This document shows positions 1-7,863 of a stretch of DNA of 39,649 nt, one piece after another (the first letter of the stretch is position 1; each line of letters opens with the position of its first letter). This DNA comes from Sphingobium sp. (GTDB lineage Bacteria > Pseudomonadota > Alphaproteobacteria > Sphingomonadales > Sphingomonadaceae). The stretch lies in the NCBI GenBank assembly GCA_003248935.1, contig QFQF01000020.1:1-39649 (forward strand). Direction: 5' to 3'. The position numbers were made by a program, and so were the translations under genes. Under the pieces are notes generated by a model. The model was given only the letters and a program-made list of their open reading frames with translations, was not told the origin of the DNA and ran no database searches.

Positions 1-96
1 CCCTCGGGCTACGCCCTCACGCCACTCCCCCCGGCATGTAACACGATGGCCTGGTTTTACGCCGCCGCCTGGCCGACTTTTGCTCCGCCGTTGACA
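1..96. mobile_element. Probable terminal end of an IS21-family insertion sequence
   Basis: No gene is visible here. Two imperfect direct repeats of 20 bp lie at 48-67 and 71-90 and agree at 15 of 20 positions (GGCC, then TTTT, then CCGCCG). They are followed by TTGACA at 91-96, so read inwards the end would start with TGTCAA. Several related repeats just inside a TG...CA end are typical of IS21-family elements (istA/istB). The transposase genes would lie left of the window. The family assignment rests on repeat style only, and no transposase reading frame is present to confirm it. Confidence 0.4.
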
Positions 97-109
97 CGCG
101 CCGCTTGGC

Positions 110-1006
110 TCAGCCCGGATAGCGTTCCTCGATCAGCTTGACGAAGTGCTGGAGCGCGGGATTGTCGTTGTCCGCACGGCAGTAGAGTCCATATTCCAAG
201 CGGGCAGGACCGGTAGGGTCGTGGATTTCAAGGAAACGCAGATCAGTCCAGGCGATGCCTTGGGACGCTTCGGTCGCTATCGAGATGTAGCGCCTAGCCG
301 CAACCATACTAAGAACGCTCTCAAGGCTCGTGGCTTGGAGGATGATGTTGGGTCGCTTTCCTTGCTCGGTCAGTCGAGCGGCGATGAGGTTGCCGAATAT
401 CGGCCCAAGACCTCCCGAAGGAACGACAAAAACTTCACGGCGCAGATCCTGCCAGTAAAGTTGTTCTTTGCCGGCCAAGGCATGGTCGTTTGGCAATACA
501 GCGTATAGCCTTTCTGACCAGATGCGGCGCGAAGCAACGCCATCCTCGCCGAAGCCGATTGGCGCAATAGCAACGTCGATCGTATGCGAATGCAGGCCGT
601 GAAAAAGCTTTTCGATTCCTGCTTCAACGCCGTCGAATTGAACATCCTCGAACTTGGTCAGATAATCCGAGATCGCGAGCCTGAGGTTTCCTGCCATCAA
701 GGGCGAGCAGTAGCCAACCGCGATCCGGCCATGCAGTCCATAGCTCACATTACGAGCAGTCGTTCGCAGATTGTCGACATCGGTAATGATACGACGGGCC
801 TGTTCAATAAAGGGGCGGCCGTTCTCCGTGATCTCAGCGCCGCGCGTCGAGCGCTCGAACAACTTCACGCCCAAACGATCCTCGAGCTGCTGGACTTTTC
901 GGCTCAAGGTAATCTGCTTCACGTTGAGTACCACAGCGGCGCGAGAGAAGCTCTTCGCGTCAGCAGTCGCTACGGCGTATCGCAGTTGGTGTATTTCAAT
1001 TCCCAA
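110..1006 (-). CDS. LysR-family transcriptional regulator
   Basis: A DNA-binding regulator of about 298 residues, the usual LysR length. The N-terminal winged helix-turn-helix covers roughly residues 5-65, with the LysR pattern LSRKVQQLEDRLG followed by LFER. The rest is the periplasmic-binding-like effector domain. I place the start at a TTG at 1006 because a GGAGGGG Shine-Dalgarno sequence lies just upstream and the protein then begins a few residues before the HTH. A longer frame to 1078 adds an arginine/glycine-rich stretch that is not LysR-like. The gene is downstream of and co-oriented with the alcohol/aldehyde dehydrogenase genes, so it may control this end of the catabolic cluster. 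The effector is unknown. Confidence 0.85.
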   Translation of the reverse strand: MGIEIHQLRYAVATADAKSFSRAAVVLNVKQITLSRKVQQLEDRLGVKLFERSTRGAEITENGRPFIEQARRIITDVDNLRTTARNVSYGLHGRIAVGYCSPLMAGNLRLAISDYLTKFEDVQFDGVEAGIEKLFHGLHSHTIDVAIAPIGFGEDGVASRRIWSERLYAVLPNDHALAGKEQLYWQDLRREVFVVPSGGLGPIFGNLIAARLTEQGKRPNIILQATSLESVLSMVAARRYISIATEASQGIAWTDLRFLEIHDPTGPARLEYGLYCRADNDNPALQHFVKLIEERYPG

Positions 1007-1323
1007 CCTTGCCCCTCCCCATGCGGCACCTTTGCGCCTCCCACCACCAGCAACCGAAACCAATTCGCCTAAATTCAATGTCCGATTTAGTTCCAGGGCA
1101 TGTCAAAGCCCCCACATCAGGTCCTGGCGTTGGTCAATTGCCGCCTCTGCTAACTCGAGTTTGCCAAGCCATCTCCATGTTCACCAGTATGTGGCAAGAT
1201 AGCGAAGGGGTGGCCTTCCAACGCTGGTACATACTCCCCCGGCACCCTCTCACTAGCTGCCTACGGTGCTTCAATGACCCATGACCGGTGAGCGTCAGCA
1301 GGTTTGGTTTTCGTCACGATCCA
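1007..1323. other. Intergenic stretch between alcohol dehydrogenase and LysR genes
   Basis: About 317 bp without a convincing gene. Short frames here lack a ribosome binding site and family resemblance. It should hold the promoter of the LysR gene to its left, but I could not pick a clear -35/-10 pair or terminator hairpin. Confidence 0.4.
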
Positions 1324-2379
1324 TCATTCGTCAGTAAGAACGAGACGACCTGTTACCCGACCATGATGGAGGTCCACCATCGCCTGGTTGGCATCATGCT
1401 TAGGGCAGAAGTGAATTGGCGTCGGCTTGAGCTTCCCGGTGTTAGCGAGCGCCAGAACGTCACGCAGGTCTTGGAGATTGCCCGTATTGCTTCCCTGTAT
1501 CGCATTTGCGCGAAACACCATCGCAGCAAGTGAAAGCGTGATCTCGCCCCCCGACATTCCGAGCAGTACAAGTCGACCACCCTTTGCGAGTACATCAAAT
1601 CCTGCGCGCGCCGTCGTCGAAATGTTGACGAAATCGATCACGGCTTGGACCGGCCCACCTGCCGCTTCCAATATCCGGGCGCTGACCCCCTCGCCTGTCC
1701 CATCGACGACTGCCGTCGCCCCTTCCGCCAGTGCGGCAGCGCGCTTTTCGGGGTCGGTATCGACAGAGATGATGGCCTCATGGCCAAACGCCTTAAGCAT
1801 CGCGACCCCCATCAGCCCCAAGCCGCCAGCGCCGATCAGGACAATCGGTTCGGAAGGTGCTATTGGCATGACCTTGCGCAGCGCCGAATAGACCGAGATG
1901 CCTGAACAGGCATAAGTTGCTGCTAGGCCAAGCTCGACATTGCCGGGATCCACGAGATAGCGGGGGTGCGGGACTTTCACATGGCTGGCAAAGCCACCAT
2001 GCTGCACCACTCCAAGCGACCGCTGTGCCAGGCACATATTGTCCTGCTCGTCGAGGCAAGCGGCGCAATTACCGCAGCCGAGCCAAGGGTAGACGACACG
2101 GACATCGCCAACTGTCACGCCTTGCGCATCAGGACCAAGGGCAACCACGCGCCCGGCGATCTCATGGCCTGGTGCGCGCGGGAGGGTGACGCCGCGATCG
2201 GTGATTTTCATCACCTTGCCGCCACCCATATTATACTCGCCCTTCCAGAAGTGCAGATCGGAATGGCACACACCGCAATGCGTAACTTCGACGACCACTT
2301 CGGTCCCGATTGGCTCCGGCGTCGGCACATCGATTTCCTGAAGCGGCGCACCAGCCTCGACAACTGCCCATGCCTTCAT
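1324..2379 (-). CDS. Zinc-dependent alcohol dehydrogenase (MDR family)
   Basis: A 351-residue medium-chain dehydrogenase expected to oxidise an alcohol to an aldehyde or ketone with NAD(P)+ in the cytoplasm. Catalytic zinc ligands are visible as Cys35 (in CGVCHSD), His72-Glu73 (GHE) and probably Cys158. Structural zinc ligands are Cys102, 105, 108 and 116. The Rossmann motif GAGGLG is at about 183-188. The ATG at 2379 is preceded by AGAGGA and gives a normal MDR N-terminus, whereas the longer frame to 2493 runs into the aldehyde dehydrogenase. It lies 40 bp downstream of the aldehyde dehydrogenase on the same strand, so the pair probably converts an alcohol to an acid. Substrate specificity cannot be read from the sequence. 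Confidence 0.92.
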   Translation of the reverse strand: MKAWAVVEAGAPLQEIDVPTPEPIGTEVVVEVTHCGVCHSDLHFWKGEYNMGGGKVMKITDRGVTLPRAPGHEIAGRVVALGPDAQGVTVGDVRVVYPWLGCGNCAACLDEQDNMCLAQRSLGVVQHGGFASHVKVPHPRYLVDPGNVELGLAATYACSGISVYSALRKVMPIAPSEPIVLIGAGGLGLMGVAMLKAFGHEAIISVDTDPEKRAAALAEGATAVVDGTGEGVSARILEAAGGPVQAVIDFVNISTTARAGFDVLAKGGRLVLLGMSGGEITLSLAAMVFRANAIQGSNTGNLQDLRDVLALANTGKLKPTPIHFCPKHDANQAMVDLHHGRVTGRLVLTDE

Positions 2380-2419
2380 GTCTGCATCCTCTTGGTCATT
2401 TTTCTTGTGGTCGCTACGT

Positions 2420-3910
2420 TCATGCAGTCCTGATCCACACGGTCTTTGAGTAGAGAAAATCCTCGATATGACGGTACCCGCCCTTGCTGCCATATCCGCT
2501 CAGTTTCGTGCCGCCGTAGCTGGTCGATGGATCGGTAACGCCGTAGCAATTGACCCAGATGATCCCCGCCTTGACAGCGCGCGACACCCGATGTGCCCGA
2601 CCGACGTCACGAGTCCAAACCGCGCCGCCGAGACCATATTCAGTGGCGTTGGCTAGTTCGATCACCTCTTCCTCGTCATCGAATGGAATGATCGAGATAA
2701 CCGGACCGAAGATCTCTTCCTGAGCGACGCGCATGGAGTTGTTCACTCCGGCCAGAACGGTCGGGGCGTAATAGTATCCATCGGCGAGTGCCCCTCCAAG
2801 CCGCTCACCGCCGAAAAGAATCTTGGCGCCTTCCTGCTGCGCAAGCTCGACATATCCGGTCACTGTTTCCAGCTGAGCCTTGGAAACAAGCGGACCCAGC
2901 TGTGTGTCAGCCTTGAGGCTATCGCCGACACGCAAGGTTGCGGTGAATGCAGCGAGCTTTTCAGCAAAAGCATCATGGATGGAACGCTGAACAAAAAGGC
3001 GCGTGCCAGCGTAGCAGACCTGTCCGCTGTTTCCGAAGCAGCCCATCGCTGCTCCCGGCACCGCCAAATCCAGGTCGGCATCCTCGAAAATGATGTCGGG
3101 TGACTTGCCGCCGAGCTCAACAGCGACCTTCTTCATATTGACGGCCGACGCTTCAACGATCGTGCGACCGATTTCGGTTGAGCCTGTGAATGCGATCTTA
3201 TCAACGTCGGGGTGGGCGGCGAGCGCTGCACCAGCGGTCTTACCGCCACCGGTCACAACGTTGATGACACCCGCAGGCACACCCGCTTCGATCATGATCT
3301 CCGCCAATCGCAGCGAAGATAGCGACGCTTCTTGTGCTGGCTTGAGCACCAGGGTGCACCCCGTCGCCAAGGTCGGACAGATGCTCCAAAGCTGCGAAAT
3401 CAGTGGACCGTTCCAGGGAATGATGCCGCCAACGACGCCGATGGGATCCTTCACGGTATAGCTCATGAATGATCCCGGAAAGCTGTTCTCCAGCGTTTCA
3501 CCTCGGATATTGACCGCCTGCGCTGCGTAGAAGCGGAAAGCTTGCAGCATCCAGCGCTTGAACAGGGATGTGCGCGAGACCGGCGCACCCATATCCATCG
3601 TTTCGATCAGGCTGAGTTCGTCGAAATCACGCTCGATCAGATCAGCAATTTTCAGCAGCAGATTTTGCCGGTCGAACGGAGTCCACTTACTCCAAGGGCC
3701 TTCGAAAGCGAGGCGAGCAGCCTTAACGGCCAGATCGATGTCGGCTGCCCCGCCTTTGGCCAAGGTGGCAATGACCTTTCCCGTGGCAGGATTCAAGCTG
3801 TTGAATGTCTCGCCGGAAACCGCATCGACCCATTGCCCGCCGATCAGCAGGCGCTTGCCTTCGCCATTTTGGAGAAATGGCACGCTGCCATCTTGCGCGA
3901 TTGAGGTCAT
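2420..3910 (-). CDS. NAD(P)-dependent aldehyde dehydrogenase
   Basis: A 496-residue ALDH-superfamily enzyme that oxidises an aldehyde to a carboxylate. The catalytic cysteine is Cys299 (GNSGQVCYAGTR). The general-base glutamate is Glu265 in VELGGKSP, and the active-site asparagine is Asn167 in PWNGP. FTGSTEIG and EEIFGPV are also present. The ATG at 3910 has a GGGAG ribosome binding site, and a GTG eight codons upstream is less likely. It is the first gene of a minus-strand unit with the alcohol dehydrogenase and is divergent from the MaoC gene across 165 bp. It probably makes the acid that the acyl-CoA cassette then consumes; that link is inference. Confidence 0.95.
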   Translation of the reverse strand: MTSIAQDGSVPFLQNGEGKRLLIGGQWVDAVSGETFNSLNPATGKVIATLAKGGAADIDLAVKAARLAFEGPWSKWTPFDRQNLLLKIADLIERDFDELSLIETMDMGAPVSRTSLFKRWMLQAFRFYAAQAVNIRGETLENSFPGSFMSYTVKDPIGVVGGIIPWNGPLISQLWSICPTLATGCTLVLKPAQEASLSSLRLAEIMIEAGVPAGVINVVTGGGKTAGAALAAHPDVDKIAFTGSTEIGRTIVEASAVNMKKVAVELGGKSPDIIFEDADLDLAVPGAAMGCFGNSGQVCYAGTRLFVQRSIHDAFAEKLAAFTATLRVGDSLKADTQLGPLVSKAQLETVTGYVELAQQEGAKILFGGERLGGALADGYYYAPTVLAGVNNSMRVAQEEIFGPVISIIPFDDEEEVIELANATEYGLGGAVWTRDVGRAHRVSRAVKAGIIWVNCYGVTDPSTSYGGTKLSGYGSKGGYRHIEDFLYSKTVWIRTA

Positions 3911-4006
3911 CTTGGGCTCCCGGGATTTCTGCACGCGCTAATCTGCGCTTGTCTGCTTGTTCACCGTGTCGCCTCAGAATCGAAATAGGGACTTCGTCTG
4001 AACGCG

Positions 4007-4021
4007 ATAATCACTTGCTAT
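4007..4021. promoter_or_regulatory. Candidate LysR-type operator in the divergent promoter region
   Basis: The 165-bp gap 3911-4075 separates divergent ALDH and MaoC genes and must carry both promoters. Within it ATA-N9-TAT contains a T-N11-A core, the minimal pattern for LysR-type regulators. Two LysR genes lie in the same cluster. The motif is short and could occur by chance. Confidence 0.25.
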
Positions 4022-4075
4022 GGGCCAAAACTGGTTCGGGCGTCTAAATGTCATGAAAGACTGGAGGAGAGGCCC

Positions 4076-4537
4076 GTGGCAGGGAAATGGTTTGACGAAT
4101 TGCAGGTCGGAGAGACGTTTGATCACCCGATCCGACGGACCCTTACGGAAACCGACAACGTGCTTTTCAGCGCGATGACGCACAATCCCGCGCTGCTGCA
4201 TCTGGACGAGGAATATTGCAAAGCTGAAACAGAATTTGGCCAGCGCATTGTCAATTCGGCTTTTACCCTTGGGCTGATGGTCGGTATTTCGATTGGCGAC
4301 ACCACGCTAGGAACCGCTGTTGCGAACCTTGGTTGGGACGAGGTCCGGTTTCCGAAACCGCTATTTCATGGCGATACAGTTCACGTGACGTCCGAGGTTG
4401 TTGACCTCCGCGAGAGCAAGTCGCGTCCCGATCAGGGGATCGTTACCTTTCTGCATCGTGCGTACAACCAGCATGGCGATCTCGTGGCGCATTGTCGTCG
4501 ATCGGGCCTCCAGCGCAAGCGGCCACAAAGCGCATGA
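4076..4537 (+). CDS. MaoC-like (hotdog-fold) acyl-CoA hydratase/dehydratase
   Basis: A 153-residue hotdog protein expected to add water to an enoyl-CoA. The start is a GTG preceded by a strong GGAGGAGAGG. The catalytic-loop pattern THNPALLHLD lies at about residues 36-45, as in MaoC-type hydratases including those acting on mesaconyl-CoA. Its stop overlaps the ATG of the CitE-type lyase (ATGA), so the two are translationally coupled. Hydratase plus CitE lyase is the arrangement used for hydration of a mesaconyl/itaconyl-like CoA followed by cleavage. The basic C-terminal tail (RSGLQRKRPQ) departs slightly from typical family ends. The exact substrate is inferred from context only. Confidence 0.85.
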   Translation: MAGKWFDELQVGETFDHPIRRTLTETDNVLFSAMTHNPALLHLDEEYCKAETEFGQRIVNSAFTLGLMVGISIGDTTLGTAVANLGWDEVRFPKPLFHGDTVHVTSEVVDLRESKSRPDQGIVTFLHRAYNQHGDLVAHCRRSGLQRKRPQSA

Positions 4538-5412
4538 CCCCGCGCTCTTGGCTCTTCATCCCCGGCGACAGCGAGAAGAAGCTGGCAAAGGGCGATCTTG
4601 CCGGCGCGGATGCGCTCATCCTCGATATTGAAGATGCTGTGGCGCCCGACGCGAAGCAGATCGCCCGGGAGAAAGTCGCCGCTTATCTCCGAGCGCGGCC
4701 GCGTGGCGAGCGCTCCACCCAATTGTGGGTAAGGATCAATCCTCTATCGACTGGCATGTCCCTTGATGATCTGGTTGCGATTGTCGCTGGCGCGCCTGAC
4801 GGCGTGATGATTCCCAAACCCGATGGACCGGATGATGTTCGTACCGTGTCTCTCTATCTTGACGCACTCGAAGTGCAGCACGGGATTGAGCTCGGCGCAA
4901 CGCGCATTCTGCCAGTCGCGACTGAAACCGCCCGCGCACCTTTTCAGCTCGGTGATTACGCAGCGGCCGGACTAACCCGTCTCGCAGGTCTGACGTGGGG
5001 GGCCGAGGATCTGTCGACTGCCTTGACAGCAAGCACCAACGTCGATGCTTCGGGGTCTTGGGCCTTTACCTATCAGATGGTGCGCTCGCTGACATTGATG
5101 GCAGCTCATGCTGCGGGGGTTCCGGCAATCGAAACCCTTTATGTCGATTTCCGTGACGAGGAAGGCTTGTTTGCCTCCTGTCGCGCAGCACGCGCAGAGG
5201 GCTTCGCCGGACGTATCGCCATCCATCCCGCGCAGGTGGATGCGATCAACCGGGGTTTCGCACCCTCGGCCGAGGAGATCGCCTTTGCGCGCAGGGTCGT
5301 AGAAGCTTTTGCCGCCAACCCCGACACCGGAACGATCGGCATCGATGGCAAAATGCTCGACATCCCACATCTCAAGCAGGCCCAGCACATTCTCTCTCAA
5401 GTTGAAGCGTAG
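4534..5412 (+). CDS. HpcH/HpaI (CitE-like) CoA-ester lyase
   Basis: A 292-residue TIM-barrel lyase of the citrate lyase beta family. It is expected to cleave (or condense) a beta-hydroxyacyl-CoA such as citramalyl-CoA, malyl-CoA or a methylated relative in a Mg2+-dependent reaction. The N-terminal RSWLFIPGDSEKK and the metal-site motif ILDIEDAVAPD are diagnostic. The chosen ATG overlaps the MaoC stop codon; an upstream in-frame start at 4492 would put the start inside MaoC. No other citrate lyase subunits are present, so this is a stand-alone lyase. Its place after a hydratase and before an acyl-CoA dehydrogenase and CoA-transferase suggests it makes a short acyl-CoA plus a 2-oxoacid. Confidence 0.88.
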   Translation: MTPRSWLFIPGDSEKKLAKGDLAGADALILDIEDAVAPDAKQIAREKVAAYLRARPRGERSTQLWVRINPLSTGMSLDDLVAIVAGAPDGVMIPKPDGPDDVRTVSLYLDALEVQHGIELGATRILPVATETARAPFQLGDYAAAGLTRLAGLTWGAEDLSTALTASTNVDASGSWAFTYQMVRSLTLMAAHAAGVPAIETLYVDFRDEEGLFASCRAARAEGFAGRIAIHPAQVDAINRGFAPSAEEIAFARRVVEAFAANPDTGTIGIDGKMLDIPHLKQAQHILSQVEA

Positions 5413-5418
5413 GGCATT

Positions 5419-5442
5419 GCCACGCCCCGGCGTGCCCTTTTT
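5419..5442 (+). terminator. Candidate Rho-independent terminator after the CitE-type gene
   Basis: A GC-rich hairpin at 5419-5436 (arms GCCACGC and GCGTGCC with one mismatch, loop CCCG) is followed by five T residues at 5438-5442. It starts seven bases after the CitE stop codon and lies 27 bp before the acyl-CoA dehydrogenase start. It may end or attenuate the MaoC-CitE transcript. Confidence 0.5.
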
Positions 5443-5468
5443 CAAACCTCATCGCTTAGGAACGGTAA

Positions 5469-6635
5469 ATGGATTTTACTCTCTCGGAAGATCATCAGGC
5501 GATTGATCAGAGCGTTCGGCAGATCTGTGCCGACTTTTCGGACGAATATTGGACCAATTGCGAGGAAAATGCCCGCTTCCCGCATGAGTATCATCGCGCA
5601 ATGGCCGAAGGCGGCTGGCTCGGCATAACGATGCCGGTTGAGTTGGGCGGTGCGGGCCTGGGCGTCACTGAAGCCGCTGTAATGATGCACGCAGCCACTT
5701 CAAGCAATGGCGGCTACACTGCCGCTTCGGCAATTCATATCAACCTGTTCGGCCCGCACGCGATCGTCGTGCATGGTACAGCAGAGCAGAAGGCTCGCTG
5801 GCTGACGCCGCTGATCAAGGGTGAGCAAAAGGCATGCTTTGGCGTCACGGAGCCGGACGCGGGCCTGGATACCACCAGCATCTCGACATTCGCGCGCAAA
5901 GTGCCTGGCGGCTACAGGGTATCGGGTCGCAAGATGTGGACTTCCAGCGGCCAGGTTGCCGACAAGATCGTACTCTTGGCTCGGACTACTCTGAAACAGG
6001 ACTGCGCGCGCCCCACTGATGGAATGAGCCTATTCTACACCGACCTCGATCGAACAAAGATCGAAGTCCGGAGAATTCACAAGATGGGCCGCAATGGCGT
6101 CGATTCCAACGCAGTGTTCATCGATGACATTTTCATTCCGGACGAAGACCTCATTGGGGAAGAAGGCAAAGGGTTTTCCTATGTCCTGCACAGCCTCAAT
6201 CCGGAACGCGTGCTTGTTGCCAGTGAAGCGATCGGTCTAGGCCGAGACGCGATCAATCGCGCTGCAGCCTATGCGCGAGAGCGTGTCGTTTTCGGCCGAC
6301 CAATTGGACAAAACCAGGGCATCCAGCATCCGCTGGCGGAGTGCTGGGCGTTTCTCGAATCTGCTTATTGGATGACCTTGCGCGCCGGCACGCTATATGA
6401 CTCAGGCGCATCTTGCGGCGCGGAAGCCAACGCAGCGAAATTTCTTGCCGGTCGCGCTGCATTCAATGCCTGCACACAGTCGGTACTGACACATGGCGGC
6501 ATGGGCTACGCGCGGGAATATCAGGTTGAACGGCTGTTCCGAGAATCGATCCTGATGCGCATCGCACCGGTCACCGAACAGCTCATCCTGTCGTTTTTGG
6601 CCGAAAAGGTTCTCGGCCTTCCCAAGTCATACTGA
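5469..6635 (+). CDS. Acyl-CoA dehydrogenase
   Basis: A 388-residue FAD-dependent dehydrogenase expected to introduce an alpha-beta double bond into an acyl-CoA. Family signatures are FGVTEPDAG (about 124-132), KMWTSSG (about 155-161), ERVVFGRPIGQNQ and HGGMGYAREY. The usual catalytic glutamate of the short/medium-chain enzymes is missing: the C-terminal YEGT position reads IAPVTEQ. A glutamate is present in LNPER (Glu246), where isovaleryl- and long-chain-type enzymes carry their base. That suggests a branched-chain or otherwise unusual acyl-CoA. It is followed at 27 bp by the CoA-transferase and belongs to the same plus-strand cassette. Confidence 0.93.
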   Translation: MDFTLSEDHQAIDQSVRQICADFSDEYWTNCEENARFPHEYHRAMAEGGWLGITMPVELGGAGLGVTEAAVMMHAATSSNGGYTAASAIHINLFGPHAIVVHGTAEQKARWLTPLIKGEQKACFGVTEPDAGLDTTSISTFARKVPGGYRVSGRKMWTSSGQVADKIVLLARTTLKQDCARPTDGMSLFYTDLDRTKIEVRRIHKMGRNGVDSNAVFIDDIFIPDEDLIGEEGKGFSYVLHSLNPERVLVASEAIGLGRDAINRAAAYARERVVFGRPIGQNQGIQHPLAECWAFLESAYWMTLRAGTLYDSGASCGAEANAAKFLAGRAAFNACTQSVLTHGGMGYAREYQVERLFRESILMRIAPVTEQLILSFLAEKVLGLPKSY

Positions 6636-6662
6636 TTTCTTACTCTGAACGCGAGTCTGCTC

Positions 6663-7844
6663 ATGGCCTATCCGCTCACCGGCATCAAAGTCGTCGATCT
6701 CAGTCAGATCTACAATGGGCCTTATGCAACCTACTTGCTGGCATTGGGTGGCGCCGACGTCATCAAGATTGAACCGCCAGGCGGCGAGTCACTTCGACGG
6801 AGGGCCGCAGTCGGCGGGGCGGCATTGCCATTCGCAATGCTCAACGGGTGCAAGCGCTCGCTCGTCCTCAACCTGAAAGCGCAAGAGGGTAAGGATGCGC
6901 TGCTGGCGCTGGTAAAAGACGCTGACGTAATCGTTGAGAACTTCGCCCCCGGCGTGATGGATCGGCTTGGTGTGGGGGCCGACATATTGATGGCAAGCAA
7001 CCCTCGCCTGATCTACGCGTCGAGCTCCGGCTTTGGCCGCGACGGACCCTATAGCAGCTACCCCGCCATGGACCTCACTGTTCAGGCAATGGGTGGAATC
7101 ATCCACACAACGGGACAGCCCGATCAGCCACCAGTGAAGGCCGGCCCGGCTATGGCGGATTTTTTCGCCGGGATTCACCTTTACGGCGCGATCACGACCG
7201 CCTTGTTCGAGCGCGAACGCACAGGCATCGCACGTCGTCTCGAAGTTGCGATGCAGGACGCTGTCTACGCATCCCTCAGTTCGAACCTAGGGCTTCAGTG
7301 GGGTAGCAAGGGCGAGGAAAGCCTCCCGAGGACGGGAAACCGCCATGGAGGCATGGCGGAATCACCCTACAATGTTTACCCCACGAAAGATGGCTACATC
7401 GCGATAATCTGCGTTGGTGAAGCTCATTGGCGAAGCTTGGCACGGGTGATGGACGCTGAGGCACTGGCCGACGATCCACGCTTTACCACGCTGACCGCAC
7501 GCGTGGCGCATATGGACCTGATCGATGCGACCGTATCTGACTGGACGCGCCAACACGCCACCGCCGATTTGTTTGAGTGGTTGATGGAAGCGCATGTGCC
7601 CAGCGCGCCGGTTCGCACGCTCGAGGAGGTCATCAATGATCCCAACATGCACGCACGTGGTGCGCTGACCCATATCGACCATCCTGAATATGGTCGGATA
7701 GTGGTGCAGCAATCCCCCTTCTGTTTCGATGGGGTTCCGCGCGTTCCTCTGACTCCCAGTCGACCTCTAGCTGCTGATCGAGCGGAGATATTAGCCGGGC
7801 AGCTCGGTCTTGATGACGAGACGATCAAGCGCGCGACAACTTAG
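6663..7844 (+). CDS. CaiB/BaiF family (family III) CoA-transferase
   Basis: A 393-residue family III CoA-transferase that moves CoA from a donor such as succinyl-CoA to a free acid. The N-terminal VVDLSQIYNGPYATYLLALGG and EPPGGES are typical. The likely catalytic aspartate is Asp137 in PAMDLTVQAMGG, preceded by GFGRDGPY. The C-terminal half contains the family patterns GNRHGGMAESPYNVYPTKDG and APVRTLEEVINDP. It lies 19 bp upstream of the BKACE gene. Enzymes of this family activate itaconate, mesaconate, succinate, carnitine and other acids. In this cassette it is the natural candidate to activate the acid made by the aldehyde dehydrogenase. Confidence 0.93.
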   Translation: MAYPLTGIKVVDLSQIYNGPYATYLLALGGADVIKIEPPGGESLRRRAAVGGAALPFAMLNGCKRSLVLNLKAQEGKDALLALVKDADVIVENFAPGVMDRLGVGADILMASNPRLIYASSSGFGRDGPYSSYPAMDLTVQAMGGIIHTTGQPDQPPVKAGPAMADFFAGIHLYGAITTALFERERTGIARRLEVAMQDAVYASLSSNLGLQWGSKGEESLPRTGNRHGGMAESPYNVYPTKDGYIAIICVGEAHWRSLARVMDAEALADDPRFTTLTARVAHMDLIDATVSDWTRQHATADLFEWLMEAHVPSAPVRTLEEVINDPNMHARGALTHIDHPEYGRIVVQQSPFCFDGVPRVPLTPSRPLAADRAEILAGQLGLDDETIKRATT

Positions 7845-7863
7845 GTTTAAGGAAAGGAACACC

